Source: Nakazawaea peltata
Taxonomy: Eukaryota; Ascomycota; Pichiomycetes; Alaninales; Pachysolenaceae
Direction: 5' to 3'
DNA: 64,000 nt
Assembly: GCA_001599355.1 (NCBI GenBank)
Contig: BCGQ01000008.1
Location: 1-64,000, forward strand
Part shown: positions 10,601 through 21,341 of the stretch, piece after piece
Numbering within the stretch: position 1 is the stretch's first letter
Layout: every line of letters starts with the position of its first letter
The notes under the pieces: generated by a model
Database searches by the model: none
Told to the model about the DNA's origin: nothing
The model's input: only the letters and a program-made list of their open reading frames with translations
Program-made: the position numbers and the translations under genes

Positions 10601-11625
10601 AACTCGAAATCGCCTGCATATCTGGATGCATCAGTAGAAGTACCTCCCATATCGAAACCAATAACTGGGATTTTGTTCTTAGGGTCGTAACAAGTCTTTG
10701 CTTCACCAACGACACCACCGGCTGGACCAGAAAGCAACGATTTCAAACCGGTGAAGTTTCTCCAAGAGCATAAACCTCCGTCGGACTGCATGAATTCGAC
10801 TCTGGTATGTTCTTCGAAGTCCTCTTTAAATCCACTAAGGAAGTTGGCAATATATTCCTTGACAATCGGAGTAAGGTAAGCATCAGCAACGGTGGATTGA
10901 CCGCGAGGAACAGCTTTTAAAACAGGCAAAATCTCATGCGACAAGGAAATGTTCTTGAATCCCAACTTTTTGGCGACTTCTCCGGCTTGTTTCTCATGTT
11001 TTTGGAAATTGAAACCATGAATGAAGACAACAGCAACGGAATCAATACCAGAGTCCTTCAACAGTTTCAAATCTTTCTCCAACTTGACTGTATCAAGAGG
11101 AGTCAAGATCTCAAACACTTCCTTGGTCTCACCATGCACATATCTTTCTCCATCTACTAATTCCTGAGCATCATACTTAGTAGGATCAACAGTAAAAGCC
11201 GGCATTGTGACTCTTTCATCAGCCTCAACAACTTTTTCAAATAATACACCAGGCTTAACGATATTAAGAGCAAACAATTCTGGACGAGACTGGTCTCCAA
11301 TATGTAAAAGGTCCTTAAATCCCTTGGTAGTCACCAAAGCACAAGGAGCACCTTTCCTCTCCAACAAAGCATTAGTAGCCACAGTAGTACCAAGACGGAT
11401 CGATGAGATAGAGGAAGTATCAAGAGGCTCACCTCTTGGGATCTTCTTACCATGAACTCTCTCTAGAACTCTTCTAATACCCTCGATATTGGCATCTTTA
11501 TAGGAGTTCGGATCGACAGAGAGAAGTTTGAACGTATTCTCCTCGTCCCCAACCCTATATATAATATCGGTGAAAGTTCCACCTCTATCGATAGCGATAG
11601 TTATTTTCTGGTCACTGATAGTCAT
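7675..11625 (-). CDS. OXP1: 5-oxoprolinase (ATP-hydrolysing), cytosolic
   Basis: 1316 residues, close to the 1286 of S. cerevisiae Oxp1. It cleaves 5-oxo-L-proline (pyroglutamate) with ATP to L-glutamate, the last step of the gamma-glutamyl cycle. The HyuA half carries the N-terminal actin-like phosphate loop IDRGGTFTD (residues 12-20) and a second loop GFDMGGTSTD near residue 325. The HyuB half runs from about residue 745 (FANRFMSIADDMSRTLQ) to the glycine-rich end GGGGFGRPED. Both halves are intact and fused as in eukaryotes. The ATG at 11625 lies immediately before the first conserved strand. The upstream region shares sequence words with the promoter of the amadoriase gene at 14346, which suggests a common regulon. 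Confidence 0.95.
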   Translation of the reverse strand: MTISDQKITIAIDRGGTFTDIIYRVGDEENTFKLLSVDPNSYKDANIEGIRRVLERVHGKKIPRGEPLDTSSISSIRLGTTVATNALLERKGAPCALVTTKGFKDLLHIGDQSRPELFALNIVKPGVLFEKVVEADERVTMPAFTVDPTKYDAQELVDGERYVHGETKEVFEILTPLDTVKLEKDLKLLKDSGIDSVAVVFIHGFNFQKHEKQAGEVAKKLGFKNISLSHEILPVLKAVPRGQSTVADAYLTPIVKEYIANFLSGFKEDFEEHTRVEFMQSDGGLCSWRNFTGLKSLLSGPAGGVVGEAKTCYDPKNKIPVIGFDMGGTSTDASRYAGDFEFSFESITAGIKIAAPQLDINTVAAGGGSILSYRNGVFVVGPESASAHPGPACYRKGGPLTITDANLFTGRILPEYFPKIFGPNEDLPLDFEIAKKKFEELTEIINKDTPGFPKTAQEIALGFLKVANFQMAKPIRDLTEAKGHDIQKHALASFGGAGGQHATSIAKILKIKKVLIHKHSSILSAYGIGLADLVDETQEPVSGVYSVETREKLLDKCQQLAQISRKALISQGAKSETINSKFYFNMGYRGSDTRIMVAQPEDNDFLTEFRSMHEREFAFNDLDREVLVSDVRIRSVGSASNSVTERSPYDDYDDVEKFDVDLSVAKKSTPIYFEEGLLDAQVFMLDDLKVGSIVQGPALILDSTQTLVITPDSVATILPRHVMLDVKVEAKSNISTDYVDPVQLAIFANRFMSIADDMSRTLQKISVSANIKERMDYSCALFDNQGNLTANAPNVPVHLGSMSAAIKYQLDYWGEDLHDGDILCTNSPTVGGTHLPDITVVSPVFHEGKIQFVVAARAHHSEIGGTSPGSSSSYAREIFEEGVNIETWKLVKNGEFDYEGLQTHFVDVPRSHGVSGTRNIDDNVSDLKLQIASNKRGINLLKELFSEYGSETVLFYMRNVKRTAELAVRDYLKNFAKNNKERLPLVAEDYMDDGTKIKVTIDIDEKDGSATFDFTGTSLESYSNLNAPKSVTFSAVIYVLRCLVDTDIPLNQGCLDPCTLIVPENSLINPSPYAAVCAGNGMTSQRITDCLFKAFGVTSATGGCMNGLNFGTGGENGKGEMIKGFGYTETIGQGNCAGIIERNGERFGFHGFSGTQTNMTNTKITDPEVLELRYPCLLLQYTIRENSGGRGKFNGGNGLIREVQFNSPVHLSLVTQRRVYEPWGIFGGENGKKGENYLGRNRGNGKIQWIQLPSLAEIKVRKGDILKVLTPGGGGFGRPEDTDEFWRLTKASKSKPFIPVSSGTVGNLQDGINASQ

Positions 11626-11910
11626 ATTTTTTGTAGTTGTTGAACTGGCGACTTAAACTTTCTCACGGGTGGCCATCCCGCCAGCTTATATTCTCTCCCC
11701 GTTTTTGGTTCCCCATTTCTTTTTCCCCCCAAACAATGCATTCTACTTTCATCGTCTAGCTATCATCGCAGATTAAGCCTCGGAGGAAGCTCCAGACGAG
11801 ATGAAAAATTGTGCATAATTTTTTTTGGGGATCTACGCGCTAAGAAAGAGAGGAAGGTGTAGACGACGGGAGGGGTTATCGATAAGAAATGAGCAGAATA
11901 TTAATTTGTA
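11626..11910 (-). promoter_or_regulatory. OXP1 promoter with words shared with the FAOX promoter
   Basis: This 285-bp gap is the OXP1 promoter and the 3' flank of the regulator gene. It contains GCCTCGGA (11777-11784), AGACGAG (11794-11800) directly followed by ATGAAAAATTGTG (11801-11813), and a related AGACGAC (11861-11867). The first three recur within 36 bases (14151-14185) in the divergent promoter at 13908-14345. The 13-base identity is very unlikely by chance. Binding by the neighbouring Zn2Cys6 protein is inferred. Confidence 0.6.
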
Positions 11911-13907
11911 TTAGGCTAAGCTAATGGTGCTGGTCTTGTCCTTCATGAGATCTTTCCAGCGAAGAGAGGAGGCCGAGCCGATATCACGTTCTTTCCAAAC
12001 TGTCGATACGACATGCTTTGCATTTTTAACACTCGATAATTCCCTGTGTTTTTCCATATCGGTCATCGAACGTATAACGAACCATCTTTCGGATTCTGAA
12101 GATGCAAAGATCCCCACAATGAAAATTGGCCAAAGAAGAGAGACGTAATTTTCTGGTAATATGCTATGTAACCGCATAATCTCTTTGATATAGTCTCTGA
12201 TTTTGTCAATTTTTTGAGTGGCCAGCTTCTGATGATATTGCAATTCTAACTGGATTCTAGCAAAAAGATAAATCAAAGCAGCGTATCTTTTGATCTCTGC
12301 AATAGTTTCTATATATAACGCAGCCTCTTCATCTCTTTTGACAATATGAGGCAACTGAGGTTTTAAAGATAGTAAAGCTTGCTCGATTTCTTCGGCATGA
12401 AGAAGGATTTCGGCCTCCAATCCGGATTTAGCCTCACTAGATTCCATCTCAAGATCTTCTAAACATTTACCTAAAACAGAACTCTTATGGATCAAACTGA
12501 TCAAAAATGGAGAGCACCCTAAAACAAGATCAATTCTAGTATCGACATCATTTTTAAACGTCTCAATACGCAGGTCATCATTGATCGGCATTAAAGCTTC
12601 ATTATTTGAATCGTAGACCCACGCAGTTTCTGCCATTACTTCATGAGAAATAAAATACTTGACAAAGAACTTGCCGACGGGACTCAAATTATTTTGAATA
12701 CAAGAATCTTTTAAGAATTGTTTAGCACCATTCAAATGGACTAACCAAGATGTATCACAACTAACTAAGATCTCTGTGAAACAAAGCATGATCATCGTAG
12801 CTAAGACATCATCCCAATTATCATCTCTATTAGTCTGTTTTTCTCTTATAGCTTGAGGTAATTCTTTCAACACCTGATAAGTATAATTTCTAGCAGTTTC
12901 TTCATGAGCCTTTTGACCCAATAAGACAAGTTGATTAGAGCTTGAGGCTATCAAAGCTTTTAAAACAAGAGGAGATTTAAAAGATAAAGGAACAATAAGA
13001 TATAAATAAGGGTTTAGATCAGGGTACATTTTGGCATTCAGTAACTCGTCTAAACTTTCAACTGACTGAATTCTGTTCACACCCGGATAACAAACACAAT
13101 GAGGCCCTATAGATTTTACAAAATAAGTTAAAAGTTCTCTCTCCAAGGAGCTCATTACAGTTGCACTCTCCCGACGGCTATAACTCAATGAGTAACGTGG
13201 GGGATCGATCGAGTAAGTAGCCTTCCCAGCTCCTTCATCGATTTGCTCTAGCAGAGATGAAGAGAATGACTGTAAGAAAATATCATCAATTTTTAAGATC
13301 GGGCTTTGCTGAACAAAATTAAGTTCTTCCAGCGAGGAAAAGAGCCTCGTTATCGAGTTTGAACTGAATGGAATCACAATCTCTTCTTCCAATGCAGTAG
13401 ACTGGCTCTCTATCCCTTCAGCAGGAGGGGCGGTGATGGGAACAAAAGTCAGAGTATCGTTCCTAATTGGAATCTTCTCTGAAAGTTCGATCCCCGTAGG
13501 TTCATAGATGTGAGAAAAGTCGTCATTGAAAAAACTGACAAATAAATAATTCCCCCTCTTGGGTACTATGTTGCGATAGTGGGTCAAATCGTATTCTTGG
13601 TTCAACTGAGGTTCAAATCCAGAATTATCACTTCTTTTCGACAATTCTCTTGCTTTATGCGATCTTCCAAAACTGATCCCCTTCTTCAATGCCTCATCTT
13701 CCCACATCAACGTCTGCTCGTACTTACACAGAAGGTTCAATCTAGTACACTTCTGACATTTAGGGTGAGTTTCTAAATTCCAACGTTAGTATCCGTCTAA
13801 TGATCTACTTATCTCATAAATCACTTACCATCACATTTGACTCTCCTTTTCTTGCAAGTGGCACACCCCAGCCGGCTGCGGTGTCCATAAGCTTTTATCT
13901 TTCCCAT
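11911..13907 (-). CDS. Zn2Cys6 transcription factor, two exons, Fungal_trans_2 type
   Basis: The long frame at 11911-13740 lacks a DNA-binding domain and begins at TTG. An upstream exon supplies it: exon 1 is 13829-13907 from ATG, the intron is 13773-13828 (56 bp, donor GTAAGT, branch TACTAAC at 13785-13791, acceptor TTTAG), exon 2 is 11911-13772. The spliced protein has 646 residues and starts MGKIKAYGHRSR, then a canonical cluster with spacing C-x2-C-x6-C-x6-C-x2-C-x6-C from residue 15 (CATCKKRRVKC, then CQKC). The C-terminal part, with CFTEILVSCDTSWLVHLNGA, fits the regulatory domain seen in Uga3/Lys14-like activators. It lies between OXP1 and an amadoriase gene, and its start is divergent from the latter, so it is the likely local regulator. 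Target genes are inferred. Confidence 0.88.
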
Positions 13908-14345
13908 CTCCCTCTATATAACTCAGCTACCTAGTTAGATACAAGATCAAGACTATCTTGAAGTTGGCAAACAGTGGTAGAACTTAAAAAAATTACCCTA
14001 GAAACGTTTCCTGAGCAAATCAGGGTCTCTTTCAAATCCTATCAATATCTCCCGATATCTTCTGCACCTTATCGTATCAACCAGATCTCACCGATAGAAA
14101 GCCGATGAAATTTTTATGGGGGATATTTTTTAGTTAAGTTTAGCGCGCGCATGAAAAATTGTGGAAGGTCGAGACGAGCCTCGGAAAAATGCAGATGCCC
14201 TCGAAGGTTGAAGCGATGAGGGGTGAAAATTATCGAACGATTTGCAGAAACAAAGATGGTCTGATATAGTGGATAGTGTAAGGTATATAGGATGACCAGA
14301 AGCTATTCATAGAGAGTTTACCAGTGCAAGTTCTTCAGAATCAAA
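13908..14345. promoter_or_regulatory. Divergent promoter between the Zn2Cys6 regulator and FAOX
   Basis: 438 bp drive the regulator leftward and the amadoriase rightward. It contains ATGAAAAATTGTG (14151-14163), AGACGAG (14172-14178) and GCCTCGGA (14178-14185), all also present upstream of OXP1. A shared bidirectional promoter between a regulator and an enzyme is typical of a small dedicated regulon and would allow autoregulation. No strict CGG-Nx-CCG pair stands out. Confidence 0.6.
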
Positions 14346-15656
14346 ATGTTATCACCAGAAGAACATGTTTTAGTGGTCGGTGCAGGGACCTTTGGCTTAT
14401 CTACTGCGCTTGAACTTTTGCGTAAGGGGCACAAGAATTTATCGATCTTGGATCTGTACCCTGTTCCTTCACCTTTGTCGGCAGGGAATGATGTGAATAA
14501 GATTTTCCAGTCTAGAGTTGAGGATTCATTCTACTCAGACTTGGCTTTAGAGTCGTTAGAAAGCTGGAAGAATGATCCTGTTTATCTGCCTGCATTCCAT
14601 GAGACCGGAATTATCTATGGAGGAACTGGAGCAGAAGCCATCGAGGAGGTTGAGAGCCGTAAGCTGGCATTGAGAGAATATGGGAGTGAGATTCAGGATC
14701 TCGATAAACCTGAGGATTTCGAGAAACTTCTCCGTCCAAATTCTAAGGATTCATTGGAGCTTTCCAGTTTGTCTTTGGAGGACAAATTCCAAGGATGGAA
14801 GGGATACTACCAAAAGACCAATTGTGGTTGGACTTTCGCAAGTTTAGCTTTAAAAAACGCTGCTAAAGAGTGTATTAAGTTAGGAGCCAAGATTATCGTA
14901 GATTCTGCCGAGAAATTATTGTATGATGACAATGGTAGTTGTATTGGCTGTAAAACCTATTCCGGAACTATGATTTATGCTAAGAAAACCGTCATTTGTG
15001 CTGGGGCCAACTCTGTTAAGTTGATGGATTTCCAAGGACAACTTCTTGCAAAATGTTGGACTGTAGGACATATTAGATTATCAAAAGAAGAAGCTGAATC
15101 ACTCAAGGACTCCCCAGTTGTGTTGAACCTTGACGAAGGTTTCTTTTTCGAGCCAGACACTAATAGAGATTTGAAATTCTGCAATGAGTTCCCTGGTTAT
15201 ATAAATGTCGAGAAGATTCCTTCGAATGAGAACCCTGTTTCTGTCCCACTGTACAGATCTGAGATCCCACTTGAAGCAGAAACCCAGATGAGGGCATTTT
15301 TGAAGCAAGTACTTCCAGAGTTCGCTTCCAGAGATTTCAGTGTAAGTAAAATTTGCTGGTGTACTGACACTCCTGATCGTCACTTCCTCTTTTGTGAACC
15401 AAAGTCTGGATTAATCTTGGGAACAGGTGACTCCGGAAAAGGTTTCAAATACATGCCTATTGTCGGTAAATTTATTTCAGAAATCGTTTTGAAGGGAGAA
15501 GAAGCGTTAGATGAAGAGAAAAGACATGCTTGGCGCTGGAGACCCGAAACTGCCGTAAACAGAGACATCTACGATTTACAAGGAAGAATGGGAGGGTCCA
15601 ATGTTATTAAAGATCTCAAGGATATCGATACCTGGACCACAGGTCAAAAGAAATAG
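14346..15656 (+). CDS. Fructosyl-amino-acid oxidase (amadoriase), FAD-dependent
   Basis: 436 residues of the fructosyl-amino-acid oxidase family, which uses O2 and water to split N-fructosyl amino acids into glucosone, free amino acid and H2O2. Visible hallmarks: dinucleotide-binding VVGAGTFGLS (residues 10-19), SAGNDVNK, KCWTVGHIRL, the substrate-pocket FFFEPD, CWCTDTPDRHFLFCEP with the cysteine (residue 350) that holds FAD covalently in this family, GTGDSGKGFK, and WRWRPE near the end. Length is normal. The C-terminus is GQKK, so there is no classical peroxisomal SKL signal, unlike several fungal relatives. S. cerevisiae has no such enzyme; methylotrophic yeasts and moulds do. It is divergent from a Zn2Cys6 gene and followed by a DAL5-family permease. 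Substrate preference (alpha- or epsilon-fructosyl) cannot be read from the sequence. Confidence 0.92.
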   Translation: MLSPEEHVLVVGAGTFGLSTALELLRKGHKNLSILDLYPVPSPLSAGNDVNKIFQSRVEDSFYSDLALESLESWKNDPVYLPAFHETGIIYGGTGAEAIEEVESRKLALREYGSEIQDLDKPEDFEKLLRPNSKDSLELSSLSLEDKFQGWKGYYQKTNCGWTFASLALKNAAKECIKLGAKIIVDSAEKLLYDDNGSCIGCKTYSGTMIYAKKTVICAGANSVKLMDFQGQLLAKCWTVGHIRLSKEEAESLKDSPVVLNLDEGFFFEPDTNRDLKFCNEFPGYINVEKIPSNENPVSVPLYRSEIPLEAETQMRAFLKQVLPEFASRDFSVSKICWCTDTPDRHFLFCEPKSGLILGTGDSGKGFKYMPIVGKFISEIVLKGEEALDEEKRHAWRWRPETAVNRDIYDLQGRMGGSNVIKDLKDIDTWTTGQKK

Positions 15657-16315
15657 AAAAACCCCCAAACCACCATATAGAATATTTAATAAATTGCTCA
15701 ACAAGGAATTATTCCCCGAAGTAGAAACCGCTTCCGCCTGGTTGGGCGGATCTGAAAAAAAGAAACGGTTTTCATTATCTAAGGAGGGGAAAGGCGGAAG
15801 AAACCCCCCAAAAACCCCCCAAAACGGATGACATAACCAACGGCTTTAGAACACCCCATGCATCTCAAGACCCTGGTATAGTCGTCACGAGTAACATATT
15901 CACCCCTCCAGATCCTCTCCACCCTCATGGATAAGCCCAAGTTGGGCCCCTATGCACGTCGTCTGTACCTTCCTCTGCGCATTATCGGTGCTCGTCTCCA
16001 CTATCCCTCCAGATCGAGAAAGCTTATTTTTTCTTTTTTCGAGGAATTTTACCAATGGGCAGTTTAAAGAGTTATACTAAGCGGACGCTAGACGATGGAT
16101 TTGCACCGAGTTGCAGTTTTATAAGAAAGTGTGAGCAGCAAGAAAGCAGTTTGATATTAGGACAGGGAAAAACATGACTGATCTGTAGAGAGCCTGTTAT
16201 CTTATCTTTACCCGATAATAAAATCCCCCCACACGATTCAATTTTCATTCTATTTAAGATCGCATATTTCACTGCATTTTACATTTTTTAAAAAATCATT
16301 GAGCATTTATACAAA
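15657..16315 (+). promoter_or_regulatory. Upstream region of the DAL5-like permease
   Basis: 659 bp with no gene. It carries CTCGTCT at 15991-15997, the reverse complement of the AGACGAG word in the OXP1 and amadoriase promoters, and AGACGAT at 16090-16096. The 13-bp block is absent. There is an inverted-repeat-like GCCTGGTTGGGCGG at about 15735-15750 and a run of C4-C6 tracts near 15800-15830. Co-regulation with the amadoriase is possible but weaker than for OXP1. Confidence 0.35.
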
Positions 16316-17881
16316 ATGGACTCCTCTAAGAGCAATATCGAGTTGAAGCAAGGTGACCTGGTGCTGGTCGAAAGTATCTCTGATAAAGAGGTTTTAAAGT
16401 TGGAAGCCGTCAAAAGTCAGGCTGACGACGCCGCCGTTTTTCTTTTAGATAACGAAGCAAACTACGAACCTTTGACCCCTGAAGAAGAGAGAAGGGCCAT
16501 TAGAAAGACCGACTGGATTTTGTTGCCATGTCTTTTCTTCACCGCTACTATGGGTGCCGTTGATAAGGTTTCCCTTGGTACTGCTGCTATTTTTGGACTT
16601 AAGACTGATAACAACCTTGTAGGTCAACAATATTCTTGGCTTGGTTCTATCATTTTCATTGGTTCTCTTTTCGGTGTTTGGCCAATGTCCTACTTGATCC
16701 AGAAATACCGTGCTGGTAAAGTTATTGCCGTAGCTTCTACTTTATGGTCTACTTTTACTCTTTTACAATGTGCTTGTCACAATTTTGCTGGTTTGGCAGC
16801 TTTAAGATTTTTAATGGGAACCGTTGAATGTGCTATTGTTCCGGGATGTTCTTTGGTTATTTCGGTATTCTACCTTAAACATGAATCTCCTCATCGTACT
16901 GCACTTGTCTTTGCATTTGCCTCTTCTGTCATTAATGGTGCCTTGTCGTCTTTGGCATCAGTTTTCGGTAACGAGATTCCAACTTGGAAGTACATTTACA
17001 TCTTAGTAGGAAGTGTCTCATTTGTATGGTCTTTGATCATGTTATGGTTCTTACCGGACTCCCCTATTAATGCCAAATTCTTGTCTCCAAGAGAGAAGAT
17101 CTTCATGGTTAAGCGTATCGCTGCTAGTAACACTGGTGTAGCCAACAATGTCTGGAAATGGGACCAAGCCTTTGAATGTTTCTACGATGTTCGTACTTAC
17201 ATCGTCCTTCTTTTCAACTTTGCCATTAACATTCCAAACGGTGGTTTATCTACTTACTCAAGTATCATTATCAAGAACTTAGACTTCACCAGTGTTCAAT
17301 CTTCCCTTATGGGTATGCCAACTGGTGTCCTTGCTACTATTTCTACTTTCTTCTTCACTTGGTTAGCTGCTCGTTGGACTAACCGTCGTTGTTTGTTGGC
17401 TTTCATCTCTTTGATCATCCCATTAATAGGGTCCATCGTTTGTTATGCCTCTCCACAAACCAACACAGCCGCTCAGCTTGTGGGTCTTTACTTCATGTAC
17501 TTCTACTTCCTGTCGTACGTTGTTATGATTTCTTTGGTCCAATCCAACACTCTGGGTCACACCAAGAAAGCCCTGGTCTACTGTGCTAACTATCTTGGAT
17601 ATGCTGGAGGTGCCATTTGTGGAACCCAAACCTTCAGGGCCAACCAAGCCCCTAAGTACACTGGTGGTTTCGTTTCTATCCTTGTCGGATACTGTGCCTG
17701 TATGGTCTTGTCTTTGACTTACTGGGCTGTCTGTGTAGTTATGAACAAGAGAAAGAGAAACGCTTTACAATCCGGTGAAGAAAATGAGGAACATCTTGCT
17801 TTGCACTTCGAAGGTGTCGATGATGAGCTGATTATGGACATCACCGACTTCAAGCAAAAGCATTTCTTGTACACTACATAA
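16316..17881 (+). CDS. DAL5-family MFS permease (anion:cation symporter)
   Basis: 521 residues, 12 predicted membrane spans between about residues 65 and 475, with charged cytosolic tails. Family marks include KTDWILLPCLFFTATMGAVD at the first span, LRFLMGTVECAIVPGCSLVI, WKYIYILVGSVSFVWS and WFLPDSPINAKFLS. The family (Dal5, Tna1, Seo1, Vht1, Fen2 and relatives) takes up carboxylates such as allantoate, dipeptides, nicotinate, biotin and pantothenate. Position after the amadoriase gene suggests import of a glycated amino acid, a dipeptide or pyroglutamate, but this is inference. It converges with ERG11, with 83 bp between stop codons. Confidence 0.85.
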   Translation: MDSSKSNIELKQGDLVLVESISDKEVLKLEAVKSQADDAAVFLLDNEANYEPLTPEEERRAIRKTDWILLPCLFFTATMGAVDKVSLGTAAIFGLKTDNNLVGQQYSWLGSIIFIGSLFGVWPMSYLIQKYRAGKVIAVASTLWSTFTLLQCACHNFAGLAALRFLMGTVECAIVPGCSLVISVFYLKHESPHRTALVFAFASSVINGALSSLASVFGNEIPTWKYIYILVGSVSFVWSLIMLWFLPDSPINAKFLSPREKIFMVKRIAASNTGVANNVWKWDQAFECFYDVRTYIVLLFNFAINIPNGGLSTYSSIIIKNLDFTSVQSSLMGMPTGVLATISTFFFTWLAARWTNRRCLLAFISLIIPLIGSIVCYASPQTNTAAQLVGLYFMYFYFLSYVVMISLVQSNTLGHTKKALVYCANYLGYAGGAICGTQTFRANQAPKYTGGFVSILVGYCACMVLSLTYWAVCVVMNKRKRNALQSGEENEEHLALHFEGVDDELIMDITDFKQKHFLYTT

Positions 17882-17964
17882 GTAAGCTTTGGTTTATAAT
17901 ATTCAATTCTTGATTCAGGGACTACTCTTTGGTTTAATACAATATATGTTTGTTTTTCTATACT

Positions 17965-19896
<1,932 letters not shown>

Positions 19897-20247
19897 TTAT
19901 TTCTTCTCAACAGCGTTAATACCATCCTCAGCACCTTGCTTGGCACCAGTCAAACCACCGCTGACGTATTCGACAGCTTCACCCAACTTCTCCTTGGCAG
20001 CATTGACGTACTCACCAGCTTGCTCAGCCAAGGTTTGTTCACCAGAAGCCTTCTCCTTACCGGATTGGACGGCATCAGAAACAGTTTGACCCCAAGACTT
20101 TTGAGAGTCTGGTTGAGCCTCCTTGGCGACACTGTCAACAGCATCGGTAACAGACTCCTTAGCTTGTTCCGCGTAAGACTTCTCGGTATCTGGCTTGATG
20201 GCCTCGGTGGCCTTGTCAGTGAAACTCTTTCTTCCAACGTCAGACAT
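19897..20247 (-). CDS. HSP12: Hsp12/Hsp9-type small stress protein
   Basis: 116 residues from the ATG at 20247 (a longer open frame to 20295 would need a TTG start). It starts MSDVGRKSFTDKATEAIKPD, the typical Hsp12 opening, and continues with charged, Cys-free, helix-prone segments such as KSYAEQAKESVTDAVDSV and ends INAVEKK. Hsp12 proteins are disordered in water and fold onto membranes during heat, osmotic and stationary-phase stress. The S. cerevisiae protein is 109 residues. CCCCT/AGGGG stress elements lie upstream. Confidence 0.93.
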   Translation of the reverse strand: MSDVGRKSFTDKATEAIKPDTEKSYAEQAKESVTDAVDSVAKEAQPDSQKSWGQTVSDAVQSGKEKASGEQTLAEQAGEYVNAAKEKLGEAVEYVSGGLTGAKQGAEDGINAVEKK

Positions 20248-20342
20248 TTTTAAGTAATTAGTGTAGTTATTAGTTTGTTTTTGATTATCTATCAATCAAT
20301 GATGATGAGTGTAAAAGATTGGAGTTGGAAGTTGGAAAACCT

Positions 20343-20588
20343 CCCCTTTTATATTGCAAGAAACTAGGATTGCTACTTTAAAAATTACGTATTTTAACTT
20401 AGTTTGCCTGTGCCACCCCTCGGTGACGCTGTTTGGGCAAACATAAGTAAAGTTCCAACTAAAGTTCTTTGTTTGCATTTCTATTCAAAATAGGAACTGG
20501 CAGCAATCAAAATTGTGGCTGTTGCATATGCATTAGTGGAGAATAGCCTAGAAGGGATTTACCTTGCAGCATAGGAGAAAATTAGGGG
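20343..20588 (-). promoter_or_regulatory. STRE motifs upstream of HSP12
   Basis: Three copies of the Msn2/4 stress element CCCCT/AGGGG lie at 20343-20347, 20416-20420 and 20584-20588, that is about 100 to 340 bp before the HSP12 ATG. HSP12 is a classic STRE target in S. cerevisiae. The motif is only 5 bp, so each single copy is weak evidence. Confidence 0.45.
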
Positions 20589-21341
20589 TGGGAATGTGTC
20601 ACCGCGGGTTTAGCACGCTGCACAAACCACATGTGGTCACAGCCAAGGTGACTGGAAGAGGCGCTACATAGCATGTGGGCGGTAACTTTAAGCGAAACTA
20701 AAACCTGCCTCAAAAACGGGGATTCTGAACAGGGATTTCAAAGCTAATAAGGTATTACGTTAGATGAACCCAATCTCATCACCGAGTAACAATAGGATCA
20801 ATAAGCTTAGATCGAGGAGCTTCTTTCGCTTTTCTTTTTACAAATACGCCTTTCTTTACCCCATCTTAACACCCCTTTACCCCCACGGATCCCCTTAATT
20901 GACATTTTGTTATTTTTCCCTGCAGCTTCGTAGCAACTATTAAATAGCAAGCAAAGTTTCACATGCAGAAGCAAACAAAGACAAATAGTACTTCGCTCAC
21001 CAGTTAAGTCGTGGATATTTAGTTAAATATCTATTTTAGGAATTGTAATGAAACGCCATGTAAAGCGCGACTTTTTCGCTCTTTTTTTCATTTTTTCCCT
21101 ATTTGGAACAAATTTAATGCGTCTCTTTAAATCCAGCCATCTTCTAATGATCTGAAGAGATCATAAGTTGATAAAACAATCTTTTGCTATTTGATTTTGG
21201 ATAGTTTCTCTAATCGATCGATCGAGGTTGAGTTATAGAAGTTGAGAATAACTCCATAATCAAACTGAGTGAACCTAACCAACTCAGTAACCCCCACCTG
21301 AACCACAAAGACCCTCATTAAGACAAAGGACGCGTTAAACA
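20589..21341. other. Intergenic region between HSP12 and the SIC1-like gene
   Basis: About 750 bp of divergent upstream sequence. There is a run of C-rich words near 20865-20895 and T-rich tracts near 21065-21100. No open frame or RNA gene is supported. Confidence 0.4.

Noticed and set aside
15600-15656. Peroxisomal targeting signal on the amadoriase
   Set aside because: The protein ends GQKK, which is not a PTS1 tripeptide.
20248-20295. N-terminal extension of HSP12
   Set aside because: It would need a TTG start; the family always begins at MSD, at 20247.
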